This document shows positions 11,001 to 14,279 of a stretch of DNA of 14,279 nucleotides, piece after piece; within the stretch, counting starts at the first letter, position 1; every line of letters begins with the position of its first letter. The position numbers and the translations under genes are program-made. The notes under the pieces are model-generated. The model saw only the letters and a list, made by a program, of their open reading frames with translations, ran no database searches and had not been told where the DNA came from. Source of the DNA: Dunaliella salina (Eukaryota; Chlorophyta; Chlorophyceae; Chlamydomonadales; Dunaliellaceae); NCBI GenBank assembly GCA_002284615.2, contig MU069794.1:214648-228926 (forward strand), read 5' to 3'.

Positions 11001-12555
11001 ATTACCCGTGGATATTGATTGGTCCAGAAAGCATAAGGGTGTTCGAAATTGTTCAATGTTGGTCGTGCAGCCGCATCGGCGCACAGATCTGCCATTTGGG
11101 GACAACCATTTCTGGGCTGATCCTGTGCTTGCTTAGTGGGCCCACTTCAGCAAGGAGTGCCCCTTGCTGTACACCTCCTGGGTTTGTTAGGGTGCATTGA
11201 ATTGTATGATACAGGTAATTTGACTGGACAAAAATCTTGCAGCAAGGCAAGCATGCATGAGGACAGACACAGGCGCCGTCAGTCCACTCTTCTGTAAGGG
11301 CATGAGCACATGGTGCAGCAAATTGCTGGCTCAGGCAGTCTGCTTGGACACGAATCCTTGCACCATGACAAGCATGCGCAACGGCAAACGTAGGCGTGGT
11401 CAGTCCATTCTTCTGTAAAAGCCGGCGCGTGTGGGAAAACACAGGTGTTTGCATGAGAGTCCATGCAAGAGAGCACTTGCGCTGTTTGTACTTGAGAATC
11501 AGTCCTGAGCTGACCTTCGCCACAACCTCTTTCTTTACAGAAAGCTGCAAGCCTCTTGCAGTTTAAGCTGCATTGCCATTTTGGGATGCCAGTATGTAAT
11601 ATCTCCTGCACTTTTCTTCCAGAGGGCATCTTCGCTGCCCAACCATCAATTACTCTCCTGCAATTTGTACCTAATTGTACAGGCTGCCAAGGCCTTGTTG
11701 CTCGCTTGCATCAGCTGCTCAATGCATACAAGCTTGCAATGCTTGAAGCAGGGATGGATCAAATGTGAAACACATATTTTACCATGTTAGAAAAACTGAC
11801 GTTTAAACGCGTATGCTTCAAATGCAAATGCCTAAACTGCCCAAAAATGCCCATTGCACATATCGCGTTCGTATGCGACATACGCGTCTTTCACACGTCT
11901 AAATACGTATGGCTCCTCCCAAACCCACGTATGACCCAACCTTGGCTTGAAACCTCTCCTACTTTTGTGGACATCCCATCTTACAAATAGTGCGTGTCCC
12001 CAGCAATGCATTGCTCCAGCAATCAACTGCCACTCTGTTGAGTGCGCCAGCTGGTGCGGACTCATGACTGCCTCGCCTAACTGAGACTTTTGGAGCTGGC
12101 GGAGGAGCACCACATGCCTGTGATGGCTAAATGCGACAGGGCGTGCAGACTGCCGTGGCATCCTGGGATGCCCTGCCAGAAGAGGAGCGACAAGCCAGTT
12201 TCATGAATTGCACCATTGATATAGCTGCACTCATCTTGGTGTGCAGGCTGCCATGGCCTCCTAGGATGCCCTGCCAGAGGAGCAGCGACAAGCCAGCATC
12301 ATGCATCTGAAATTCCACCGTTGATTTGACTGCACACATTTTTTTGTGTGCAGGCTGCCATGGCCCCCTGGGATGCCCAGCCAGAGGAGGAGCGACAAGC
12401 CACATTCATGAATTGCACCATTGATTTAGCTGCACACATCTTGGCATGCAGGCTGCCATGGCCTCCTGGGATGCCCTGCCAGAGGAGCAGCGACAAGCCA
12501 GAATCATGCAGCTCCAGCTGATGGCCGCCATGCGCAATCGCCAAGTGGTTTCTGA
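155..12555 (+). CDS. CWC2: Cwc2-like pre-mRNA splicing factor (split gene, 5' partial, one exon missing)
   Basis: Known family role: Cwc2 sits in the nucleus in the Prp19-associated complex of the active spliceosome. Its CCCH zinc finger, linker and RRM contact U6 snRNA and pre-mRNA near the catalytic core. Seen here: exons at 3917-3969, 5937-5995, 7719-7780, 8172-8303, 8573-8645 and 9677-9769 have GT-AG borders. They join without any frame break (472 nt) into zinc-finger tail, LHRVPT, DIFGREK, RTLYV, TLAFVRYE, FAKEAM and CRWSNEDPNP, in the order typical of Cwc2. The exon at 155-238 (NIWTGK) matches the segment that precedes the zinc finger in this family. The exon at 12452-12555 is phase-compatible with the 9677 exon and is a likely C-terminal piece. 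Missing: the start codon region upstream of the window, the exon with the first zinc Cys, and perhaps a last exon. The related RBM22 family is less likely, because the DPNP block after the RRM is the Cwc2 form. The family call is confident; the terminal exons are inference. Confidence 0.85.
239..1089 (+). other. intron sequence, no recognised gene
   Basis: It starts with the donor GTAAGG. Between 630 and 760 two short segments resemble each other (GCTGTCCACGCTCTCCCTTC and GCTGTCCAAGCTCTCCTTCT), suggesting a local duplication of about 80 bp. Open frames here show no protein family features. The expected zinc-finger exon was looked for and not found. Confidence 0.5.
1090..1735. repeat. diverged tandem repeat, unit about 105-116 bp, about six copies
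   Basis: The core CACAGGTGTGTGCCCCA recurs near 1103, 1219 (variant), 1325 (variant), 1431 and 1646; the copy near 1546 is missing part of it. Each core is followed by GTGGACTGCGG, GTACCAAGGGCA and AAGCAGCGCACGTTTTGCCA, and by CACTTGTGTCATTCCTTGTG before the next core. The copies differ by substitutions and small indels, so the array is old. Long open frames across it on both strands are repeat artefacts. The unit contains AG|GT (CACAG followed by GTGTGTG), which looks like fused acceptor and donor sites. Confidence 0.85.
1751..1834. repeat. (GT)n microsatellite, 42 units
   Basis: A perfect 84-bp GT run lies directly after the 1090-1735 tandem repeat. It is read as open frame in every phase, which creates spurious Cys-Val and His-Thr proteins. 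Confidence 0.98.
1835..2113 (+). other. intron sequence, nothing recognised
   Basis: AT/GC-balanced sequence with no repeat or gene that I can support. A donor-like CCAGGTTTGT lies at 2067. Confidence 0.4.
2114..2425. repeat. higher-order tandem repeat, five ~65-bp units (A-B-C-A-B)
   Basis: Units start at 2114, 2180, 2245, 2295 and 2361 with GAGTTGGCAGCTCCTGTCTG or close variants. Units 1 and 4 end GGCTGTCTCGGGGGCATT; units 2 and 5 end CCCTGCTGGCAAAGCG; unit 3 is a 50-bp deleted form. The 131-bp pair 2114-2244 is repeated at 2295-2425, so a block duplication occurred after the first expansion. Confidence 0.9.
2426..2960 (+). other. intron sequence, no supported gene
   Basis: Short open frames occur in several phases (for example 2462-2722), but none shows a recognisable domain or credible splice pair with the known exons. 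No tandem repeat is visible. Confidence 0.4.
2965..3775. repeat. interspersed GGTGCGCARTGG motif, about 14 copies
   Basis: TGCGCA or TGCGTA cores recur at about 2969, 2997, 3029, 3063, 3073, 3549, 3563, 3600, 3611, 3654, 3667, 3709, 3721 and 3758, usually as GGTGCGCAATGG or GGTGCGCAGTGG. Two occurrences sit in a ~56-bp tandem pair (3610-3665, 3666-3720) sharing AAATAAAATCTGC and TGGTTGCC-like sequence. The motif flanks both sides of the purine-rich open stretch 3108-3540 and is absent inside it. Confidence 0.75.
3108..3542 (+). CDS. candidate exon: Lys/Glu/Arg/Gln-rich charged stretch
   Basis: An open frame starts right after TTTTCAG at 3107 and stays open to a TGA at 3540. From about residue 1 to 50 it is dense in Glu, Lys, Arg and Gln (EKVDAGERQRDKEEKRGK, then RDVQERKRKQEEQHEVAKR), as in a coiled coil or single alpha helix. 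It then becomes Pro/Gly/Ser-rich. The phase (0) would continue directly from the exon ending at 238. Base composition is purine-rich and differs sharply from the flanking TGCGCA-rich intron DNA. No strong donor is visible inside it, and it does not supply the conserved Cwc2 sequence expected here. It could be an algal insertion in the N-terminal region, an exon of another transcript, or a chance open frame. Confidence 0.35.
   Translation, partial: VLEKVDAGERQRDKEEKRGKESIVKQRRDVQERKRKQEEQHEVAKRQCRAEGPGAGPGRPKKAVKPMDLQGQTEEREQPEPPSSRTAERQRNSREKREVKRGSRVRPGQLKKNLWSCLQFCQDTNGCMPGWVLWNGHACVASIE
3917..3969 (+). CDS. CWC2: exon: C-terminal half of CCCH zinc finger
   Basis: The acceptor is TTTTGCAG and the donor is GTGAGG at 3970. 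The first base completes a codon begun in the previous exon. The 17 full codons then read GCCSQGSACIYLHRVPT, and a final G carries over. The spacing C-X5-C-X3-H is that of the last three ligands of the Cwc2 zinc finger, and LHRVPT matches the LHRLPT end of that finger. Joining the last G to the CT that opens the exon at 5937 makes an Ala codon and restores a continuous frame. The exon that should supply the first Cys (family form FCLxFAxG) must end in two bases of a split codon; I could not find it between 239 and 3916. Confidence 0.85.
3970..4705. repeat. tandem copies of zinc-finger exon end, donor and intron start
   Basis: The exon end CTGCACAGAGTGCCCACAG plus donor GTGAGGAGCATTTCCTTTCT (to 3989) recurs in altered form. 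One copy is GCAGAGATGTGCCCTTAG followed by GTGAGGAGCACTTCCTTTCT near 4260-4297. Another is GCACAGATGTGCCCCCAG near 4565-4582. A third is CTGCACAGAGTGCTCACAG at 4682-4700, followed by GTCTGG. Between them, GGTGAGTGCCT, ACCTATGGGTATGGGGCAG, GTGCAGGCCCTAC and CACTGGTGAG blocks repeat with spacing near 100-150 bp. The copy at 4278 keeps a usable donor (GTGAGG). Confidence 0.75.
4706..5044 (+). other. intron sequence, nothing recognised
   Basis: This is unique-looking sequence between the exon-end copies and the GTGGCACACAATGTG satellite. No gene or repeat that I can support. Confidence 0.4.
5045..5930. repeat. GTGGCACACAATGTG satellite with ~226-bp higher-order unit
   Basis: Variants of GAGTGGCTTGTGGCACACAA followed by TGTG and ATGGCATCGT recur every 30-60 bp. 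A higher-order block of about 200 bp starting near 5396 is repeated from near 5621. Both blocks include GGCTTGCGGCACACAATGTT, then TTTATGTGTCACATGGCACT or TCTATGTGTCACATGGCACT. The array is interrupted by the inverted-repeat element at 5154-5322 and runs to within about 25 bp of the acceptor at 5936. Confidence 0.88.
5154..5322. mobile_element. 169-bp MITE-like element with perfect 20-bp terminal inverted repeats and telomere-like core
   Basis: The left end, TGGACAATCGGGGGGACCTT (5154-5173), is the exact reverse complement of the right end, AAGGTCCCCCCGATTGTCCA (5303-5322). The interior holds telomere-like words: TTTTAGGGCC near 5224, GTTTAGGGCTAGG near 5246, and TTTAGGGTTCGGGCTAGGGT from 5258. 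It has no coding capacity. It lies inside the satellite, as an insertion would. A clear target-site duplication is not visible directly at the ends; CACAATA occurs on both sides, but it is part of the host satellite. The structure is certain; calling it mobile is inference. Confidence 0.65.
5937..5995 (+). CDS. CWC2: exon: linker between zinc finger and RRM (DIFGREK)
   Basis: The acceptor is TGTCTGCAG and the donor is GTAGGT at 5996. After two carried bases it reads DDEAYHSKDMGADIFGREK (19 codons) and ends in phase 0. DIFGR is the conserved linker word that follows the zinc finger in Cwc2. The preceding intron (3970-5936) ends in a GTGGCACACAATGTG satellite that stops only about 25 bp before the acceptor, so the splice site has almost no unique upstream sequence. 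Confidence 0.88.
5996..7139 (+). other. intron sequence with possible old inverted repeat
   Basis: It starts with donor GTAGGT. A segment at about 6357-6437 (CAAGCTTAAGGTCAGCCCAG, CTTGCCCC, CTGAGTATGCAG) resembles the reverse complement of about 7347-7440 (CCTGACTTTAG, GGGGCAAGA, CTGCATACTCAG). It may be two copies of one dispersed repeat in opposite directions, enclosing about 0.9 kb. Short open frames at 6446-6835 on both strands show no domain that I recognise. Confidence 0.35.
7139..7218. repeat. three tandem 26-27-bp copies of AAATGCTTAACCATCACTG
   Basis: AAATGCTTAACCATCACTGT, AAATGCTTAACCATCACTGA and AAATGCTTAGCCATCACTGT begin near 7140, 7165 and 7192, each followed by GGGT. The last copy runs into CAGGTAAG, a strong donor-like string, with no supported exon before it. 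Confidence 0.92.
7219..7710 (+). other. intron sequence, nothing recognised
   Basis: It includes C-rich and AT-rich patches and the right arm of the possible inverted repeat. It ends in a pyrimidine-rich run with three CTTG units before the acceptor at 7717-7718. Confidence 0.4.
7719..7780 (+). CDS. CWC2: exon: linker end and start of RRM (DNRT-L)
   Basis: The acceptor is TGCTTTCAG and the donor is GTGAGT at 7781, a full consensus. It reads RAEHEGYRKGAGTFERDNRT (20 codons) plus TT. The next exon supplies G and gives Leu, so that RNP2 begins at RTLYV. The G-G/A-G-T/S-F-x-R-x-NRTL pattern is the usual lead-in to the Cwc2 RRM. Just after the donor, the last exon bases and the donor occur again in a shifted copy, described separately. 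Confidence 0.9.
7768..7835. repeat. tandem duplication across exon end and donor
   Basis: GACAATCGCACTTT followed by GTGAGTCAGTTG (7768-7792) is repeated as CACAATCGCACATC followed by GTGAGTCGGTCG just downstream. A third shorter GTGAGTCAATCG occurs near 7825. The second copy has a complete consensus donor at 7808. Using it would lengthen the exon by 27 nt, but the added codons begin TTG TGA, so it would introduce a stop. Confidence 0.8.
8004..8069. repeat. (CA)n microsatellite
   Basis: A perfect AC/CA run of about 33 units grades into CACGCACGCACGCGCA. It lies in the intron about 100 bp upstream of the acceptor at 8170-8171. Confidence 0.97.
8172..8303 (+). CDS. CWC2: exon: core of the RRM
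   Basis: The acceptor is CCCTTCAG and the donor is GTGAGC at 8304. It has one carried base, 43 codons and two bases carried over. It reads YVNYEGAGSYELPKIRE, followed by LIHDNFCVWGPIKSIYIAHK and KTLAFV. This gives beta1 (RNP2, TLYVNYE), helix 1 (ELPKIRELIHDNF), the WGPI turn, beta2 (KSIYIAHK) and the start of RNP1 (TLAFVRYE). The WG before beta2 is typical of Cwc2. RNP2 lacks the usual Gly after YV (YVN rather than YVG). The upstream intron holds a 66-bp CA tract ending about 100 bp before the acceptor. Confidence 0.92.
8573..8645 (+). CDS. CWC2: exon: RRM helix 2 (FAKEAM)
   Basis: The acceptor is TTGTGCAG and the donor is GTAAAG at 8646. The carried CG plus G gives Arg, then 24 codons YEWRSSAEFAKEAMHKQKLL and GSTQ, ending in phase 0. 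EFAKEAM is a strong Cwc2 signature for RRM helix 2. The next real exon is at 9677. A weaker in-phase acceptor at 8818 would instead add NKILVWR and stop. Confidence 0.92.
8819..8842 (+). pseudogene. decayed copy (or alternative terminal exon) of the post-RRM exon start
   Basis: After an acceptor-like TTCACACAG the frame reads NKILVWR and then TGA. This parallels AEILTCRW, the start of the genuine exon at 9677, with about 14 of 23 bases shared. The copy is in phase with the exon ending at 8645, so splicing to it would truncate the protein right after RRM helix 2. I read it as an old duplicated exon edge; use as an alternative end is possible but unproven. Confidence 0.4.
8914..9290. repeat. 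two adjoining tandem duplications (90-bp and 104-bp units)
   Basis: Unit type 1 starts CTTGGCATGCATATCCAAAT at 8914 and repeats at 9004, sharing TTGGACCTGACCTAC or ATGGACCTGACCTAC and GGGCATGCTGTATTCATTGT. Unit type 2 starts GCTTGTGCATG at 9100 and repeats at 9204, sharing GAGCATG and TTCTGGTTTCTG. Both types share CATTCATTGTGC, so they may come from one ancestor. Confidence 0.88.
9558..9610 (+). pseudogene. second decayed copy of the post-RRM exon start
   Basis: The sequence GGCAATGCAG followed by GCTGAGGTCCTGGCTGGTTG mirrors GACGATGCAG followed by GCCGAGATCCTGACTTGCCG at 9667-9696. It encodes AEVLAGC in the same phase, where the true exon encodes AEILTCR. The similarity also extends upstream (CATTCAC...ACTCTGCG-type sequence) and to GCTGGCATGGTGCAGT and CATCTTCTCATGAC, each present twice between 9345 and 9630. 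It is a diverged tandem duplication covering intron end and exon start. Confidence 0.6.
9677..9769 (+). CDS. CWC2: exon: post-RRM DPNP block
   Basis: The acceptor is GACGATGCAG and the donor is GTGAGG at 9770. It has 31 codons in phase 0/0: AEILTCRWSNEDPNPAAVV, then QKKRDYADAFEN. The RW-x-x-E/D-DPNP block directly after the RRM is the most diagnostic Cwc2 signature. If the donor were not used, the frame would continue VRPSEIFDSFALTLD to a TGA at 9815-9817, which would be a natural short C-terminus. The two alternatives cannot be separated by sequence alone. Confidence 0.9.
9942..10083. repeat. four tandem 36-38-bp units carrying acceptor and donor signals
   Basis: TTTGATCCACAGATCATGAG begins at 9942, 9978, 10016 and 10053, and each is followed by ATGG. 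Within each unit, CCACAG is acceptor-like. GATGGTGAGA in units 1 and 3 is donor-like, while unit 2 has GATGGAGAGA and unit 4 has GATGGCGAGA. The array lies in the intron after the DPNP exon. Confidence 0.93.
10084..10531 (+). other. intron sequence with an imperfect inverted repeat
   Basis: Arms at about 10290-10323 (GCATATGAGCCCCCCAACTG, then GGAATTTTCAACCT) and 10351-10384 (AAGGTTTTAAGTTCCCAGCT, then GGGGGGCACATGC) pair with few mismatches around a 27-bp loop. The open frame 10102-10554 spans this hairpin and shows no known domain. CTCCAG at 10100 and GTAAGG at 10145 could bound a 45-nt exon, but its phase does not fit both neighbours. Confidence 0.55.
10532..10638. repeat. cluster of overlapping short palindromes
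   Basis: Four inverted repeats lie in 107 bp. The first is GTCAAAG/CTTTGAC (10532-10538 with 10549-10555). The second is ATGCAAACAGTGA/TCACTGTTCGCAT (10561-10573 with 10577-10589, one mismatch). The third is GTCACTGT/ACAGTGAC (10595-10602 with 10609-10616). The fourth is a perfect CAGTGACATGTGAT/ATCACATGTCACTG (10610-10623 with 10625-10638, one-base centre). The last two overlap at 10610-10616, so they cannot form together in one strand. Confidence 0.9.
10640..11220 (+). other. intron sequence, no gene recognised
   Basis: AT-rich at first, then of mixed composition. It shows no motif, splice pair or repeat that I can support. Confidence 0.35.
11221..11460. repeat. two diverged tandem 120-bp units
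   Basis: Unit 1 has TGGACAAAAATCTTGCAGCA, AGCATGCATGAGGACAGAC and GTCAGTCCACTCTTCTGTAA. Unit 2 has TGGACACGAATCCTTGCACC, AGCATGCGCAACGGCAAAC and GTCAGTCCATTCTTCTGTAA at the same offsets. A reverse-strand open frame across both is a repeat artefact. Confidence 0.85.
11461..12148 (+). other. intron sequence with a weak candidate exon
   Basis: After TTGTACAG at 11681-11682 the open frames read either AAKALLLA (phase 0) or LVARLHQLLNAYKLAMLEAG (other phase). The sequence begins CAGGCTGCCAAGGCC, close to the CAGGCTGCCATGGCC of the exon at 12452, so it may be a further decayed copy of that exon start. No good donor follows. From 11800 to 11930 the sequence is rich in ACGCGT- and ACGTAT-like words. 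Confidence 0.3.
12149..12451 (+). repeat. three tandem copies of intron end plus exon start
   Basis: Units begin at 12149, 12247 and 12354, each after a TGCAG acceptor, and the intact exon unit follows at 12452. The spacing is 98, 107 and 98 bp. All share GCTGCCATGGC-type starts, TGGGATGCC, and GAGGAGCGACAAGCC or GAGGAGCAGCGACAAGCC. Units 1 and 3 share TTCATGAATTGCACCATTGA, and units 2 and 4 share the CAGCGACAAGCC form, so the array arose by duplication of a two-unit block. Unit 2 has an in-frame TAG at 12262. Units 1-3 have no donor after the exon part, so they are acceptor decoys rather than full exons. Confidence 0.85.
12452..12555 (+). CDS. CWC2: exon: likely C-terminal segment, Met/Gln-rich
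   Basis: The acceptor is GGCATGCAG and a perfect donor GTGAGT starts at 12556. Read in phase 0 it gives AAMASWDALPEEQRQARIMQ, then LQLMAAMRNRQVVS. If the donor is ignored, the frame ends at TGA 12557-12559 after VVSE. It joins in phase to the exon ending at 9769. The PEEQRQ and LQLMAAMRNR words look like a helical tail. It is the fourth and only intact unit of an array of exon-start copies. Membership in the Cwc2 gene is inferred from strand, phase and position, not from a recognised motif. Confidence 0.6.
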
Positions 12556-12792
12556 GTGAGTGTGGGGGGGGTCAGTGCTCCCCAGTGTCTCAAGTGTTTA
12601 TGCTGCAGATCTGAAGGAGTGCATGAGTATGGGGATGGGCGTAAGGTCAAACAAAGGCTTGAAAAAAGTTCATTTGTAAGCATCAGGTCCCTGATCAGTG
12701 ATGCTCCTCCGCATGTACCGTTGAGGCCAGTGTCAACAGACCCACTGTGGTTGCAAAGTTAATGGTACAAAACATGCTGAGCTCGAGTGCAT

Positions 12793-13375
12793 GTCAAGCA
12801 CAGGTGCACGTGGAGCACAGGTGCATTCAAAGCACCGGTGTTCATTAAGCACAGGTGCACACAAAATACAAGGGCTCCTGAAACACAAGCGCACTTGGAG
12901 CGCAAGCGCACGCAAAGCAAAAGTGGGGCCATGAGGCTTTGAAGGAAGTGGTTTCGTATGCGTGAGATACCTGATTAGGAAGTGCCTCTGGACCACATAT
13001 AGTGGGTGCATACAAAGCACAGGGTGACTAATCACTCCGCATACGCACTGCATGGGGCAGTGTTGCCAGACCCAGTGTATTACATCAATAGCGCAATTCA
13101 CATGGTTCACAAGTGCATGTGAAGAACAGGTGCACATAAAGCACAGGTGCACGCTAAGCACAGGTGCATGTGAATAAGGTTTGCCAATTCCATTTATAAA
13201 CGCCATGTATACTGTTTTTCCCCTGCCAAAAATATTATACACATGCCATATTTGTGCGGAAATGGCCAACCCTACACAGTGAGCACCGGTGCATGTGAAG
13301 CACAGGTGTATGTGATGCACAAATGCGTGCGAAGCACAGGTGCATGCAATGCAAATGTGCATGTGAAGCAACCAC
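12793..13375. repeat. 18-bp minisatellite GAAGCACAGGTGCATGT in two clusters
   Basis: AAGCACAGGTGCA and variants recur at an ~18-bp step in cluster A (about 12793-12925, degrading to GCGCAAGCGCACGCAAAGC) and cluster B (about 13105-13170 and 13278-13375). Single units also appear as AGCACCGGTG. A 221-residue Cys/His-rich open frame on the reverse strand (12733-13398) is a translation of this repeat. Confidence 0.88.
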
Positions 13376-14249
13376 AACCTAAGTGAAGAGGAAAGCATGA
13401 TAGATTGGCTATGCCACTCTGATTGGAATCAAAAGTTGCCTGCATAGGCGGCCTGTTTTACGATGATGCAGGTGGTCTTTGCATGGACATTCTCCACACC
13501 GTTTTAAATTGTGCCTGAGTCATGCACAGGGGCAGTTGATTGTAAAAAATGTATTGTAGGAGTGGCCTCCATGCTCCAGCACCATACACAATGCTTACTT
13601 TGCCTTCTGAACCTCTTTGAAGGTCATTTTCACCAATAAATTGCGCTTAGAACACGAAAAATCAATCTGAGGCAGAACACCTTGGATTGAATAAAACTCC
13701 ATCTTTGAGGTCATGTTTCAGGCATTTGATTGTTTTGCTTCGTTTTTCACGCAATTGGACGCCACCTGTGAGCCTTCTTTTTGGGGCGGAGGCCCGCCTT
13801 TGGGGGCGTAGCCCCCATATGTTCTTTTCACGTTTGACTGGTCAACACTGAAAGAATAAAGCTTAGAGCCACCCAGGCCCTCTCAGCTCATAAGAAAGGT
13901 ACCATATGAAAGCTAAATTTGCGCTGATTCTAAAGCTAGTGCCTGGTGCACGGTCAAGTCCCCTTGCCCAGCCGAGGTTACAAGAACTGCATGGAAGCAT
14001 TCTGTCCAAGCCCAACATTTGGAATATTCATCAACTTCATTATATGAAATTTTGCCCCTCTGCTTTGAGTTTGCATAAACGTGGTAGAGACGTCGGATGT
14101 CGTTGCAACAGGCACTCTCATGGAGACATGCTAACGTGTGGGGTGCTCGAAGCATGAAGGTAGGAGAGTTGCAACTGCTGAGGACTGTTGACAGAACTCC
14201 TTTGCCCTCGCGTGCATGAGCAGGGGGGTGCAGGCGCATGATTCATTTC
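13376..14249 (+). other. sequence 3' of the last supported exon, no gene recognised
   Basis: There is no open frame with a known domain and no convincing continuation of the split gene. It contains two GC-rich hairpins at 13784-13816 (listed separately). AATAAA-like words near 13636 and 13854 could be incidental. Confidence 0.4.
13784..13816. repeat. paired GC-rich palindromes
   Basis: GGGC-GGAG-GCCC (13784-13795) is followed by a perfect GGGGGC-GTA-GCCCCC hairpin (13802-13816) in otherwise moderate-GC sequence. Both are separated and flanked by T-rich runs. Confidence 0.85.
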
Positions 14250-14279
14250 AACACACACACACACACACACACACACACA
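14250..14279. repeat. (CA)n microsatellite at window end
   Basis: A perfect AC/CA run continues to the last base, so its true length is unknown. Confidence 0.95.

Noticed and set aside
11053..11550. 165-residue open frame on the - strand
   Set aside because: It covers the two diverged 120-bp units and shows no recognisable family.
12733..13398. 221-residue Cys/His-rich open frame on the - strand, superficially like a zinc-finger protein
   Set aside because: The Cys and His come from the 18-bp GCACAGGTGCA minisatellite. Spacing follows the repeat and not any finger pattern.
1..14279. tRNA or rRNA genes
   Set aside because: I looked for GGTTCGAATCC-type T-arm boxes and rRNA-like strings and found none that fit a cloverleaf.

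Overview
The window looks like nuclear DNA of an intron-rich eukaryote, most likely a green alga. A volvocine or Dunaliella-like chlorophyte is my best guess; that assignment is inference. The support is as follows: short GT-AG exons separated by kilobase introns, long (CA)n/(GT)n tracts, TTTAGGG-type telomere-like words inside a small repeat element, and GC-rich palindromes of a kind reported in volvocine organelle genomes. I see no bacterial gene layout, operon, ribosome binding site or CRISPR array. I recognise no rRNA or tRNA gene.

Only one gene can be supported. It is on the + strand and is cut by the window at its 5' end and possibly at its 3' end. I read it as the spliceosome protein Cwc2 (CCCH zinc finger plus RRM; Prp19-associated, contacts U6 snRNA). 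Six exons join in perfect phase: 3917-3969, 5937-5995, 7719-7780, 8172-8303, 8573-8645 and 9677-9769. Together they give a zinc-finger tail with C-X5-C-X3-H and LHRVPT, a DIFGREK linker, an RRM from RTLYV to TLAFVRYE and FAKEAM, and the family-typical block CRWSNEDPNP. Two further exons probably belong to it: 155-238 (contains NIWTGK) and 12452-12555 (a Gln/Met-rich tail). A Lys/Glu-rich open stretch from 3108 is a possible extra exon. The exon holding the first zinc-ligand Cys was not found.

Layout: 1-33 CA tract; 155-238 exon; 239-3916 intron space with tandem repeats at 1090-1735 and 2114-2425, an 84-bp GT tract, TGCGCA-rich flanks and the 3108 open stretch; 3917-3969 zinc-finger exon; 3970-5936 intron with copies of the exon end, a 169-bp terminal-inverted-repeat element and a GTGGCACACAATGTG satellite; 5937-9769 the linker, RRM and post-RRM exons; 9770-12451 intron with a splice-site-bearing 37-bp repeat, a cluster of overlapping hairpins and a 120-bp tandem repeat; 12149-12555 a fourfold array of acceptor plus exon start; 12556-14279 minisatellites, a GC hairpin pair and a final CA tract.

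The most notable pattern is that most of the exon boundaries have diverged extra copies lying in the adjacent intron. The copies carry the splice site plus the neighbouring exon edge. Tandem duplication across splice junctions therefore appears to be a recurring process in this gene, and it supplies decoy or alternative splice sites.
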